Of a stretch of 64,000 nucleotides of DNA, positions 42,611-51,316 are shown one piece after another. The stretch comes from Micromonospora coxensis (GTDB lineage Bacteria; Actinomycetota; Actinomycetes; Mycobacteriales; Micromonosporaceae): NCBI RefSeq assembly GCF_900090295.1, contig NZ_LT607753.1, positions 3,906,001 through 3,970,000 of the forward strand, given 5' to 3'. The notes beneath the pieces were generated by a model. The model worked only from the letters and a program-made list of their open reading frames with translations, had not been told where the DNA came from and did no database searches. Numbering within the stretch: the first letter of the stretch is position 1; each line of letters begins with the position of its first letter. The position numbers were made by a program, and so were the translations under genes.

Positions 42611-44404
42611 TCAGGCCGCGAGCGCGGCGGGTTGTTCGGCTGCCGAAACGGCGGCGGCTGTTCGTAGCCCTGCGGTGTCTAGGTCTGCGCGCCAGCGGAT
42701 GCGGGCGGATATCGCGCGCAGGAGGCGGTGTTCCAGTGGCGGCACGTCGGGGTCTTCGGGCCGGGCGAGTTCGAACCGGTACCGCTTCGATCCGTCTGCC
42801 TCGTCGGCGGCCTGGTCGTGCTCTTCGGTGTCGGCCATGCCGCCGGCGAGGATGGCGCGGACCCAGGCCCGGTTGTCGGCGCGGTGGTCGGCGAGGGTCT
42901 TGCCGGACCACTGTCGGGAGACGAGCACGCGGCGGCCGGTGAAGCCGAGGGTGGAGCGCTGGTGCACCTTCCCCGTGCACCGTCCGGGGGTCAAGCCCGC
43001 CTTGACCCCGTCCGGCTGGACGCCGTAGAGCAGCCAGTTGGCGCACGTCGGCGAGCACGGCAGGACGGACAGCTCTGCGTGCAGGCGGTCGAAGTGGGCC
43101 TTCTGCGCGTCGGAGCGCGGCTTGGCCTGGTCGGTCAAGTCCTTGGTGACGTACTTGGTCACGTACCGGATCGACCGCTCCGCATCCGTGGTGCCCTGCT
43201 CGATGCCGCGCGCGTCGATGCGGCCGAGTCGGGCGACATAGGCGGGGCGGCTGTCGGGCTCCTCCAGGGCGTCGAGCGCCTCTCCCCAGGTGGGCAGCGG
43301 CTCGCGGGTCTTCGGGTCGACGTACGCCTGTCGGTCGACGTCCCAGACCGGCGGCTTGTCGACCGGGTAGGTGAGGTCGTCGAAGGGCGGCCACCACACC
43401 TGGTGGTAGGTGGCCGCCGCGACCTGCTTAAGCAGCCGGCGCGGAAGCGTGCCCCGGATGGCGAAGTGCGCATGTGGGGCGAGTCGCCGTTGCAGCTCCA
43501 CCGCTCCGGCGTATTGGATGTTCCAGCCGGCGGCGCGGCGGACGTTCTGCCACCACCGGTCGAGGACCCGGGCGAAGTGGATCGCGTCCAGGGCCGCGCG
43601 CCGGTAGTCGTAGCTCGTCGGGTCGACCGGGGTGCCGAGCACGTCATCGTTAGGGCCGTGCCGGGTGCCGCATTCGCAGGGGGCGACGTAGGCGCCGCGC
43701 CGTAGGTGGGAGTGCACCGGCCCGTGAGAGCCCAGGGTGAGGGTAACGAGCATCGACGGCCGGTGTGTCTTGCCGGCCCGGCCGGAGTAGGCGCGGCCGA
43801 CCGTGCGCGGGTCGACGGGCAGCCGGGGCAGGTCCGGCGAATCCTGCCGCCGCCGAGTCGACCGCTTGCGGCGGGGTCGCTCGTCGCGCTCCTTGGGGGT
43901 GAGGTGACCGCGCAGGCTGGTTTCGGCGAGTGCTTCGTCCAGCTCGGCTATCGCGGCGTCGATCTCGGCCAGGTGCGCGGCCCGCTCGTCGGGGCTCATC
44001 GGCTGGTACTGGACGGCTTCGCGTTCGAATTCCAGGTGCGCCCGCACCCGGACGAGCGCGAGTACGTCTTCACCGGGCTTGTCGGGGCGGACGGCGGGTT
44101 CGTCGGCGAGGTGCCAGCCTTCGCGGATCTGCTGGATACGCAGCCGCTGGCCCCGCTCTGCGCACGGCTTGCACTTGACGGCGAGGGTCGCCCCGCAGGG
44201 GACTTCGACGACCTCGGTGAGGCCGGTGGCGGTGTCGGTGCGGCGCAGCGCGAGGGGGCGGACGCAGACGCCGTGTTGCTCGGCGAGCTGCTTGAGCGCG
44301 TCCTTTGCGAGGGGCTTACGCATCCGGTCCGCCCGCGACCCCGGCCGAGGCCGCTCGACACCGTCACCGGCAGGGGGCGTGGGGATGAGTGGCAGTTGGC
44401 TCAC
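42611..44404 (-). CDS. HUH replication initiator of element B
   Basis: 597 residues. C47, C70, C78 and C81 may bind zinc. The HUH motif is H311-A-H313 (PHAHFAIRG), followed by the tyrosine motif Y414-V-T-K-Y418-V-T-K. A coiled, charged region (about 137-190) lies between. It is a rolling-circle initiator typical of AICEs but not alignable by eye to the element A RepSA outside the motifs. It starts at 44404, overlapping the spread gene by 4 bp. Confidence 0.88.
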   Translation of the reverse strand: MSQLPLIPTPPAGDGVERPRPGSRADRMRKPLAKDALKQLAEQHGVCVRPLALRRTDTATGLTEVVEVPCGATLAVKCKPCAERGQRLRIQQIREGWHLADEPAVRPDKPGEDVLALVRVRAHLEFEREAVQYQPMSPDERAAHLAEIDAAIAELDEALAETSLRGHLTPKERDERPRRKRSTRRRQDSPDLPRLPVDPRTVGRAYSGRAGKTHRPSMLVTLTLGSHGPVHSHLRRGAYVAPCECGTRHGPNDDVLGTPVDPTSYDYRRAALDAIHFARVLDRWWQNVRRAAGWNIQYAGAVELQRRLAPHAHFAIRGTLPRRLLKQVAAATYHQVWWPPFDDLTYPVDKPPVWDVDRQAYVDPKTREPLPTWGEALDALEEPDSRPAYVARLGRIDARGIEQGTTDAERSIRYVTKYVTKDLTDQAKPRSDAQKAHFDRLHAELSVLPCSPTCANWLLYGVQPDGVKAGLTPGRCTGKVHQRSTLGFTGRRVLVSRQWSGKTLADHRADNRAWVRAILAGGMADTEEHDQAADEADGSKRYRFELARPEDPDVPPLEHRLLRAISARIRWRADLDTAGLRTAAAVSAAEQPAALAA

Positions 44405-45027
44405 CGGTCACCCGCCAGGGTCTGCGGGGTGCCGTTGCGGGCCGTGAACGCTGCCGCCGGCACGGGCACCAGCCCCGGCCGCTGCACCGGCACCGTCTGC
44501 GGGACTTGTTCGGCGATCACCGGCGGGCGGTTGTCGACGGTCTCGACAGCGGCGGGCGAGTGATCCTCCATCGGGTCGTAGCCGGGCGGCACCTCACCCC
44601 AGCCGCTGGTGTCGGCCGGCTCGTCGACGGGCGCCGGAGCGGTGGGGGTGGTGGAGAAGACGAGCTTGGACAGGCCGAGGAACGCCAGGGCGGGGACGGC
44701 GGACAGCAGCCAGCCGGACAGGCTCGGTTTCGCCACCGCGAGCTGCGCCGCCAGGGACAGTGCGACGGCGCAGACGAGCAGGAACAGCGGGTAGCCGACC
44801 GGGCCGCCGGTGCGGCGTCGCTGGCGGATGGTCAGCAGCGCCGCCAGGGGCAGCAGTTCGGAGATGGCGGCATTGGCCCAGCCGAACCAGTCGCCGGTTC
44901 CGGTGGGGGAGTTGGCCATGGTCCAGTCGTGGACGTGGGTGAAGGACGCTGCTCCGGCCAGCCCGCCCACGGTCAGGACGATGAGCACCAGGACCACGCC
45001 TTCCACGCGTTCGGTGTCTGCCTTCAC
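44401..45027 (-). CDS. DUF2637 spread-type membrane protein of element B
   Basis: 208 residues. The first 130 closely match the element A spread protein (for example GAASFTHVHDWTMANSPTGT and SLSGWLLSAVPALAFLG), with four membrane segments; the tail is different, Pro-rich and without the C-terminal helical domain. ATGA overlaps link it to tra and rep. Confidence 0.82.
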   Translation of the reverse strand: MKADTERVEGVVLVLIVLTVGGLAGAASFTHVHDWTMANSPTGTGDWFGWANAAISELLPLAALLTIRQRRRTGGPVGYPLFLLVCAVALSLAAQLAVAKPSLSGWLLSAVPALAFLGLSKLVFSTTPTAPAPVDEPADTSGWGEVPPGYDPMEDHSPAAVETVDNRPPVIAEQVPQTVPVQRPGLVPVPAAAFTARNGTPQTLAGDR

Positions 45028-46460
45028 CGGGTCACCTCCTGCCCGTCGTTGTCGGTGTTGTCGCAGAGGCGGCGGTAGTCGCGGCCGAGCTGGCGGATGT
45101 CGTCGTCGGTGAGGTAGGCGAAGCGGACCCGGACCGGTTCGCGCACGCCGTCGAGTACGACGAACCCGACGCCAGGGGTGGATTCGGGGATGCGGTCGCA
45201 GAGGGCTCCCCGGTCGCGGGCGGCGTCGCCGAGGACCATGTCCACCTGCTCCGGCTCGGTCAGCCGCAGTCCAATGCGGGTGGGGAACAGGTCCCTAAAC
45301 GGCAGCACGTCCTTGCGCGGGTCCTGCAACGCCGCCACCACATGCACCCCGACCGCACGACCCTGCGACAGCAGTAGCCCGAGGGACTCCTTGATCCGGT
45401 CACGGACCTTCCGATCGGTGATGTACGCGGTCAGCGCGGCCAGCTCGTCGACGACCAAAACGATCAGCGGCTCCTCCGGCGTCGGCACATGCTGACGGGT
45501 CACCCCACGCAGGCGAGCCGCCCGCAGCCGCATCCGCTTGACTGCCTCTTCCAGGACGCCGGCCATGCCGTCGGGGTCGTCGTAGGCGAACCGGGCGAAC
45601 AGCGGCACCCCGGCCGCCAACTCCATCCCGCCCTTCGGGTCGAACGCCCACAGCTCCACCAACCCCGACCGGATACCGCCGGCCAGGGACCGGATCAGCG
45701 ACCACAGCACCGATCCCTTGCCCGACCCCGTCGCCCCCGCGATCAGCACATGCGACCCGGCAAGCCGCAGCCGATACGGCTGCCCGTCCTCATCGACGCC
45801 GAGGGCGAGCCCGTCCAGGTCCGGCACCTCGGGCACCGGCAGCGGCGCCACGATCCCGGCGAGCGGGTCACGACGGACGAACCGCAGCACCACCCGATCC
45901 GGCCGGGCCGCCGAGCGGGCCTGCCCAGCACGGAGGCGGAAGGCGTAGGCGAGGCGTTCCGCGGCCTGCCCCCAGTCATCGGGGATCTGCCCCGGCAACA
46001 TCCGCACCGTCACCTCATCGCCGTACCGATCACAGCGCACCCGCAGCAGCTGCGGCACGTACCGGTCACCGGCGAACGCCGTCGCCAGCCCGCAGGTGGC
46101 CATCACGGACGCCCACCGCCGCCGGTAGACGACCAGCGCCCGGACCCGGCTGACGAGCGGGTACCAGCCGAAGCGCAGCCACGACCCCGGATGCCACCGC
46201 CACCAGGCGGCACAGCCGGTGACGAGGGCGAGTACGACGCCGGCCAGGACCAGGCCGCCGAACTCGGCGCGCACCCACAGGACGAGCACGGCCGGTGCGG
46301 TAAGCCACCAGTACCGCACCGCCAGGACGGTCAACCGGAACAGGCCCCGGGCCAGCCACCAGAACACCAGCAGCCAGCCCGGAACCCGCCACGCGGGAAG
46401 ACGCACGTTCATCGGCGCCACGGGGATCTTCTCCCCCGGAATGATGTTGATCAGAGGCAC
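45024..46460 (-). CDS. FtsK/SpoIIIE-type conjugative DNA translocase
   Basis: A 478-residue TraSA-like motor that transfers double-stranded DNA. Membrane helices lie at about 28-82 (WLLVFWWLARGLFRL, GLVLAGVVLALVTG), followed by a linker domain and the motor with Walker A G242-A-T-G-S-G-K-G and Walker B LIVLVVDELAAL. The end segment YLTDDDIRQLGRDYRRL is usual for AICE Tra. It is the intact counterpart of the two-gene translocase of element A. Confidence 0.92.
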   Translation of the reverse strand: MPLINIIPGEKIPVAPMNVRLPAWRVPGWLLVFWWLARGLFRLTVLAVRYWWLTAPAVLVLWVRAEFGGLVLAGVVLALVTGCAAWWRWHPGSWLRFGWYPLVSRVRALVVYRRRWASVMATCGLATAFAGDRYVPQLLRVRCDRYGDEVTVRMLPGQIPDDWGQAAERLAYAFRLRAGQARSAARPDRVVLRFVRRDPLAGIVAPLPVPEVPDLDGLALGVDEDGQPYRLRLAGSHVLIAGATGSGKGSVLWSLIRSLAGGIRSGLVELWAFDPKGGMELAAGVPLFARFAYDDPDGMAGVLEEAVKRMRLRAARLRGVTRQHVPTPEEPLIVLVVDELAALTAYITDRKVRDRIKESLGLLLSQGRAVGVHVVAALQDPRKDVLPFRDLFPTRIGLRLTEPEQVDMVLGDAARDRGALCDRIPESTPGVGFVVLDGVREPVRVRFAYLTDDDIRQLGRDYRRLCDNTDNDGQEVTR

Positions 46461-46687
46461 AGGTCACCGCCCCGATCCGGACGGGCCAGGGTCGAGATGC
46501 ACGAGCGGCAGGACATCCGCCGCACGTCGAACCGGCGCGGCTTCACCCACCGGCAGCAGTGCGGACAGCGAATCGCACACACCCGGGCCGAAGCCGGCGA
46601 CAGCCGCAGCGCCGACCGGAGCGTGGCCTCCACCTCCCGGTAGGCGTGCCGTAGGCCGACCAGGCGAGTACGGGACATCAGGACCAC
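46451..46687 (-). CDS. Small zinc-binding AICE protein
   Basis: Up to 78 residues; ATG 46678 (MSRTRLVGLRHAYREVEATL) is a likely alternative start. Two Cys pairs, CPHC and CRSC, form a zinc ribbon in the C-terminal half. The stop overlaps the tra start by 10 bp. Same operon position as the zinc-ribbon protein 29961-30188 of element A, though the sequences differ. Confidence 0.65.
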   Translation of the reverse strand: MVLMSRTRLVGLRHAYREVEATLRSALRLSPASARVCAIRCPHCCRWVKPRRFDVRRMSCRSCISTLARPDRGGDLCL

Positions 46688-46843
46688 CGCCCCGACAAGC
46701 AGCGGCCACGCAAGGGGATCAGAGCAGGGGGAACTACCGTGGGCATCACGCCCTCCTTCATCAGGTGAGGGATGGGAGAGCGCGGGACGGGCCGGGACTC
46801 TTGGCGGGGAAACGACCCGCCCCGCGCGCCAAACGACAGCCGA

Positions 46844-47281
46844 TCAGGCCGCCACCGAACCCGGCACGGTCGACGCCGGCCGGATCGCGGTAGCCCGCAG
46901 CGAGTACGCCATCCGCGAGCGACAGTCACCCGACGAGCGACCCGGCTTGCACCGCTGCGAATCCACATACGGGGTCAGGGTCAGGCCCTCGAACTCCACC
47001 GCAGGCGGGTAACCCGGCACGGTCGACGGCGGCGGCACCGGCTGCTGCCCGGCGACCACCTTGACCTTCACCTCGGTCGACCGACCGAACTTCCCGGCCT
47101 CCGGGTCCAGGTCCATCACCCGCACCACCCAGACCCGCTCGCCGGTCTCCTTGTCCCGCGCCTGGTTGTCCGCCTCACCCCGCCGCTCAAAATCGATCTG
47201 CGGCGACACCCCGAGGCACAGCGCCCCGGCGGGGAAGACGTACTCGGACGGGACCGGCACCTTCAACGTCATCGGAACCAC
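46844..47281 (-). CDS. pra: Pra-type activator of replication, integration and excision
   Basis: 145 residues with the features of the AICE activator Pra (pSAM2): EYVFPAGALCLGVSPQIDFE near the N-terminus, a central KETGERVWVVRVMDLDPEAG, then AVEFEGLTLTPYVDS and the end motif RMAYSLRA. In pSAM2, Pra switches on rep-xis-int. GTG 47281 has GGGAGGC upstream; ATG 47272 is an alternative. A palindrome about 55 bp upstream is a candidate KorSA operator. Confidence 0.85.
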   Translation of the reverse strand: MVPMTLKVPVPSEYVFPAGALCLGVSPQIDFERRGEADNQARDKETGERVWVVRVMDLDPEAGKFGRSTEVKVKVVAGQQPVPPPSTVPGYPPAVEFEGLTLTPYVDSQRCKPGRSSGDCRSRMAYSLRATAIRPASTVPGSVAA

Positions 47282-47333
47282 TTGGGAAGCCTCCCAACCT
47301 CACCAGTCGTCTTCCTGACAACCGGTTGAGCTA

Positions 47334-47352
47334 ACAAGCTACGTCAGCTTGT
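47334..47352. promoter_or_regulatory. Palindromic candidate operator upstream of pra
   Basis: ACAAGCT-acgtc-AGCTTGT, a perfect 7-bp inverted repeat with a 5-bp spacer, in the gap between pra and the divergent small gene. GntR repressors bind sites of this size, and KorSA of pSAM2 represses pra, so the GntR protein encoded at 47650-48375 is the natural candidate. Confidence 0.6.
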
Positions 47353-47438
47353 AAACACAAGCAAGGTTGAATGCGAGTCCGCTGCACAATGTGGAGAGCC
47401 GGCCCCGTGTTGCCAGGACCGGCATGGAGGGGGACGTG

Positions 47439-47639
47439 ATGCCAACGCGGGAAACAGCCGAGCGCCTAACGCTGGTGGACACTGTTGACCGGTGGTTCCA
47501 CCTGGAACAGCCAGTGTTTATCGAATCCGGGCAGACCTACTGGATCGACCGCACGACAAGCGAGCTGTGCGTCGATCGGGGAGACGGGCGAGTCACGCGG
47601 ACTGCCGGTGAGATGTGCCGCTGCCGCCAGCGTGGTTGA
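47439..47639 (+). CDS. Small hypothetical protein
   Basis: 66 residues from ATG 47439 after GGAGGGGG; GTG 47436 and a longer in-frame ATG at 47367 are possible. It begins MPTRETAERLTLVDTVDRWF and ends with a Cys pair (CRCRQRG). Family not recognised. It lies between pra and the GntR gene, facing the latter. Confidence 0.55.
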   Translation: MPTRETAERLTLVDTVDRWFHLEQPVFIESGQTYWIDRTTSELCVDRGDGRVTRTAGEMCRCRQRG

Positions 47640-47649
47640 CGGCAGCGGA

Positions 47650-48375
47650 TCAGGACAGCGCGTAGGTGTCCTCGATCTCGTGACGGCTGCCGGGCATGAC
47701 CAGGACCGAGGTCATGATGGGGTCGCCGGACGCCTGGTGCACGGTGATGACGACGCTCATCACCGACTCGTCGGCCGGTACATCCAACGCCTCCGCTTCG
47801 ACCTCGCTGACCCGGCGGGCGGTCATTCGCTCGGTGGCGTAGTCGGCCCGTAGGCCCTTGTGGCGGGCGATGAGGTCGAGCAGGCCGCCCGGGATCGGGT
47901 TCGGCTTCGTGATGTCGGTCCCGGCCGCGATGTCCACCGGTACGAACGTGGCCACCAGGTCTACCGGCCCCGTCTCGGAGATGGTCCGGCGGCGACGCTC
48001 GTAGATCGGCGTGCCCTCCGGTATCTGCAACTCCGCTGCGATACGTGGCGAGGCGAGCACCGGGCCGACGTGCAGGATCTCCGTCTCGCCGGTCTCGTCC
48101 AGCTCCACCGCGTCCCGCGCGTACTCCGGTGAGGTGCGGCCGGAGGCGGGCCGACCGCGTACGAAGCTGCCCTTGCCCTGTTGCGACTCGATCCAGCCGT
48201 CCTGTTTGAGGATGCCGAGCGCCTTGAGCACCGTCGGGCGGGAGACCCCGAACTCCGTACAGAGTTGGCTCTCCGAGGGCAGTGCCGCACCGGGCGCGTA
48301 GTCGCCGTCCTCGATGCGCTTCCGCAGCGTGTTCAACACGCGCAGGTATTTCGGCGTCGGAATCTCGTACGCCAT
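47650..48375 (-). CDS. GntR-family repressor, KorSA-like
   Basis: 241 residues from ATG 48375: an N-terminal winged helix (YLRVLNTLRKRIEDGDYAPG; then SESQLCTEFGVSRPTVLKAL) and a C-terminal UTRA-type ligand domain (IYERRRRTISETGPVDLVAT). KorSA of pSAM2 belongs to this family and represses pra to keep the element integrated. Location in the control region of element B fits. Five further residues upstream are possible (GTG-like start at 48390). The ligand is unknown. Confidence 0.88.
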   Translation of the reverse strand: MAYEIPTPKYLRVLNTLRKRIEDGDYAPGAALPSESQLCTEFGVSRPTVLKALGILKQDGWIESQQGKGSFVRGRPASGRTSPEYARDAVELDETGETEILHVGPVLASPRIAAELQIPEGTPIYERRRRTISETGPVDLVATFVPVDIAAGTDITKPNPIPGGLLDLIARHKGLRADYATERMTARRVSEVEAEALDVPADESVMSVVITVHQASGDPIMTSVLVMPGSRHEIEDTYALS

Positions 48376-48391
48376 CGCGGGCCACCCCACC

Positions 48392-48437
48392 TATGAACGC
48401 TGCATGAATCTCAGCAGCTTATGAGTTGTCTGCATGA
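48392..48437. promoter_or_regulatory. Direct repeats upstream of GntR gene
   Basis: TATGAACGCTGCATGA (48392-48407) and TATGAGTTGTCTGCATGA (48420-48437), sharing TATGA...TGCATGA with a 2-bp length difference. They flank the expected promoter of the repressor gene and could be autoregulatory sites. They do not resemble the palindrome upstream of pra. Confidence 0.4.
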
Positions 48438-48446
48438 CAGAACAAA

Positions 48447-48728
48447 TCAGCTCAGCCGTTCGGCGTCACATGCTCCACCGCTGCGGCCAACCACCCTGAC
48501 CAGGACGACGGCGCTCCCACCGACTCCGGTCGGGACGCGCCCGGCCACCGGGCGCGGCAGGCAGCCGTACCGGTCGAACACCCGCAGCGCTGCCCGACGC
48601 TCCGCACACGGGCCCTCCTCACCGCAGGCGACGCAGCGCCCGTCCGCGCTCGACGGCGTGTGCTGGTCAAGCTGCGCCTGTGCCGCACGGAGTTGGTCGC
48701 GCACGGCGCCAGACAGGTAGATGCTCAC
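48447..48728 (-). CDS. Small Cys-containing hypothetical protein
   Basis: 93 residues from GTG 48728. Helical N-terminus (YLSGAVRDQLRAAQAQLDQH), then CVACGEEGPCAERRAALRVF with three Cys that may bind zinc with a later Cys. Overlaps the next gene upstream by 4 bp (GTGA). No family recognised. Confidence 0.5.
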   Translation of the reverse strand: MSIYLSGAVRDQLRAAQAQLDQHTPSSADGRCVACGEEGPCAERRAALRVFDRYGCLPRPVAGRVPTGVGGSAVVLVRVVGRSGGACDAERLS

Positions 48729-48967
48729 CGAACCGCCCCATCGGCCGGGAGCTTGCTCGCGCGTACCAGGATCCGGGTCTGCGGGCCCCGGCGGCCGGAC
48801 CGACCGACCCTGATCCCCTCGACCCAGATCCACTCATCATGCGGAGGACGGTGGGCCACCAGCCGAACCCCGGTCACCAACAACGTCACCGGCCCGTCCG
48901 ACGGCAGGAGACGATCGGCTGCCTCGATCTTCAGCACCGCGCCGAGTCGTACCCGAACGTCAAACAC
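48725..48967 (-). CDS. Small hypothetical protein, middle of overlapping trio
   Basis: 80 residues, beta-rich (VRLGAVLKIEAADRLL; WIWVEGIRVGRSGRRG). GTG 48967 is preceded by GGAG. It overlaps both neighbours, by 4 and 8 bp. It resembles the next gene upstream in layout (strand, W-containing centre, G-rich strand), so the two may be distant paralogues. Confidence 0.5.
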   Translation of the reverse strand: MFDVRVRLGAVLKIEAADRLLPSDGPVTLLVTGVRLVAHRPPHDEWIWVEGIRVGRSGRRGPQTRILVRASKLPADGAVR

Positions 48968-49292
48968 CGCGTCTCCTCATCACCGGCGCCACGTTGCGAG
49001 GCGGCGCGCTTTCGGTCGTGCGGCGCTGGATCTGAAGGCCGACGATCTGCACGAAGACCTCCCGCCGCGCCAACGCCTTGCCGCTTAACGGGTCGATGGA
49101 GTAGCCGGTGAGCCACACCCAGCCGTGGTACGTCGGTTTGTCGCAGACCGAGGTGACCCGCAGGTACAGCGCTCGGTCGCCGCCGAACTGCACCGACGCC
49201 CGGCCGTCGATGAGCACCAGGTCACCTACTGACGGGACACCCGGCCGGCGTGGCGCCGGTGTGCGAAGCGCCGAGGCGGGCGGGCCATTCAC
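48960..49292 (-). CDS. Small hypothetical protein, first of overlapping trio
   Basis: About 110 residues from GTG 49292; the exact start is uncertain. The body is beta-rich (VGDLVLIDGRASVQFGGD; LYLRVTSVCDKPTYHGWVWL). No known domain. It is divergent from the XRE regulator gene, with a 308-bp gap (49293-49600) that shows no convincing gene and should hold both promoters. Confidence 0.5.
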   Translation of the reverse strand: MNGPPASALRTPAPRRPGVPSVGDLVLIDGRASVQFGGDRALYLRVTSVCDKPTYHGWVWLTGYSIDPLSGKALARREVFVQIVGLQIQRRTTESAPPRNVAPVMRRRGV

Positions 49293-49600
49293 GGGTCGTC
49301 GTTCGGATCGCGGTCCCACGCCAGCACCCACCCCGGGCCAGCCTCAGCAGGTCGCCGAGCGACCGGAACCCGCGCAGTCCAGGCAGGACCGCCGAGCCAG
49401 GGAACGACTCCGCTCCGACCCCCGCGCCATTCCCCGGATGGCGGCACGGGCAAGGGTGTACTTCCAGCCCGCGCCTGAGCAGGATTGGCAGTTGCTCGAT
49501 ACGTTCAGCCCCGTCATGCAGACAGGTTGTGGCACAAAGCGCCCAGCAGCCCGGAAAATCCTTCCGGGGTCGCAGCCGACCGAGGGGAGACAGTGAACCG

Positions 49601-50824
49601 ATGCGCGGGATGACGAACACCCTCACCATCGGCGAACGTGTCGGCTGGTACCGCCGGCGGCGCGGCCTGTCCCAGGAGGTCCTGGCCGGACTCATCGGCC
49701 GTACCGCCGACTGGCTGGGCAAGATCGAGAACAACCGGATCGAGCTGGACCGGCTCTCCGTCATCAAGTCCCTGGCCGAAGTCCTGGACGTGTCCCTCGG
49801 CGACCTGCTCGGCGAACCCTCGCTGCTCGACTGGACCGGCGACAGTGGCACCGAGACCGTGCCCGCGCTGCGCGCCGCCCTGATGAACTACCGCGCTATT
49901 GCCCCGATCGGCGACGGCACGGACGCAGAGCCACCTAGCGTGGCAATGCTGAGGAAGGAGGTCGGTGCCCTCTGGGACGCATACCAAGACTCGCGGTTCG
50001 GGTACGTCACCGGCCGCCTGCCCGACCTGCTGCACCGCGCCCAGGCCGCCGCCGACCACCACGACGGCGACGACCAGGACCAGGCCCGCCGCCTGCTCGG
50101 CCTCGCGTACCAGTTGGCCGCGACCCAGCTCACCAAGCTCGGGGAGAGCGACCTCGCCTGGATCGCCGCCGACCGCGGCTTGGCCGCCGTCCGCCCCACC
50201 GGCGACCCGCTCGTCACCGGCTCCCTGTTCCGCTCGGTTGGCCACGCCCTGCACGCCACCGGCCGCTACGCCGAAGCTGTACGCCTCACCGAGGACGCCG
50301 CCGGCTACCTTGAGCCCCACCTCAAGCACGCCACACCAGCACTGCTCTCCGTCTACGGAACCCTCTTCCTGTCCGGCTCGATGGCCGCCGCCCGGTCCAA
50401 CGACGCCGCCACCACCCGCACCTTCCTCGACGCCGCCGACCACGCCGCCAACCAGCTCGGAGCCGACGCCAACCACCTCTGGACCGCGTTCGGCCCCACC
50501 AACGTCGCCATCCACCGCGTCGCCACCGCCGCCGAGCTGGGCGACCTTCAAGTCGCCGTCGACCTCGGCCCGCGCGTCGACACCGCCGGCCTACCGATGG
50601 AACGTCGCGTACGGCACGCACTCGAAGTCGCCCGCGCCTACAGCTCCTGGAACCGCGTCGACGACGCCCAAGCCGTGCTGCTCGACGCGGAGAAGATGGC
50701 ACCCGAACAGGTGCGACATCACTTCCTCAGCCGACAACTCGCCCTGACCTGGGTACGCCGTCAGCGCGGCAAGCCGCCGGCCGAGCTGGTCGACCTGGCT
50801 CGTCGGCTCAAGGTGCTTGACTGA
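49601..50824 (+). CDS. XRE-family regulator with TPR-like C-terminal domain
   Basis: 407 residues from ATG 49601. The helix-turn-helix is LTIGERVGWYRRRRGLSQEV then LAGLIGRTADWLGKIENNR (about 7-47), followed by DRLSVIKSLAEVLDVSLGDL. The rest is a stack of helices resembling TPR repeats (ARRLLGLAYQLAATQLTKLG; YAEAVRLTEDAAGYLEPHL), as in peptide-sensing actinobacterial regulators. It occupies the slot of the HTH/PLD regulator of element A, right before the Nudix gene, so it probably controls the state of element B. Confidence 0.85.
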   Translation: MRGMTNTLTIGERVGWYRRRRGLSQEVLAGLIGRTADWLGKIENNRIELDRLSVIKSLAEVLDVSLGDLLGEPSLLDWTGDSGTETVPALRAALMNYRAIAPIGDGTDAEPPSVAMLRKEVGALWDAYQDSRFGYVTGRLPDLLHRAQAAADHHDGDDQDQARRLLGLAYQLAATQLTKLGESDLAWIAADRGLAAVRPTGDPLVTGSLFRSVGHALHATGRYAEAVRLTEDAAGYLEPHLKHATPALLSVYGTLFLSGSMAAARSNDAATTRTFLDAADHAANQLGADANHLWTAFGPTNVAIHRVATAAELGDLQVAVDLGPRVDTAGLPMERRVRHALEVARAYSSWNRVDDAQAVLLDAEKMAPEQVRHHFLSRQLALTWVRRQRGKPPAELVDLARRLKVLD

Positions 50825-50848
50825 ACCCAGCCCATCTACGCTGCCCTG

Positions 50849-51316
50849 GTGACGGCCAACGAGATGCCACCCATGGCAACCCCACGCGTCGCCGCAGGCG
50901 CCCTCTTCTTCGACGGTGAGGGCCGAGTGCTCCTCGTACGCCCCAACTACAAGGGGCACTGGGACATCCCTGGCGGCTACGTCGAACCCGGCGAGTCACC
51001 CCGAGCGGCATGCGTGCGCGAGGTCCAAGAGGAACTTGGCCTCACGCCCACGCTCGGACCCATGCTGGTCGTTGACTGGGCACCCGCTGAGAACGAGGGC
51101 GACAAGCTCCTCTTCATCTTCGACGGCGGATCACTCGGAGCCGAGCAGGAGCGCGACATCCGCTTCGCCGACGGTGAACTCACCGAGTGGCGCTACGTGA
51201 GCGCCGAAGCCTTGGAGCAGCACGGGCCGTCCCGGCTCGCCCGTAGGATTCGCACTGCGATTGCAGCGCGCAGTAACGGCGTTTCCGCGTACGCCGAACA
51301 CGGCAGCGCAATTTAG
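50849..51316 (+). CDS. Nudix hydrolase of element B
   Basis: 155 residues with the Nudix box GGYVEPGESPRAACVREVQE-ELG (about 42-64; Glu58, Glu61, Glu62 present). Follows the XRE gene by 24 bp. Sequence outside the box differs from the element A Nudix enzyme, so the two were probably acquired separately into equivalent positions. Confidence 0.9.
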   Translation: MTANEMPPMATPRVAAGALFFDGEGRVLLVRPNYKGHWDIPGGYVEPGESPRAACVREVQEELGLTPTLGPMLVVDWAPAENEGDKLLFIFDGGSLGAEQERDIRFADGELTEWRYVSAEALEQHGPSRLARRIRTAIAARSNGVSAYAEHGSAI

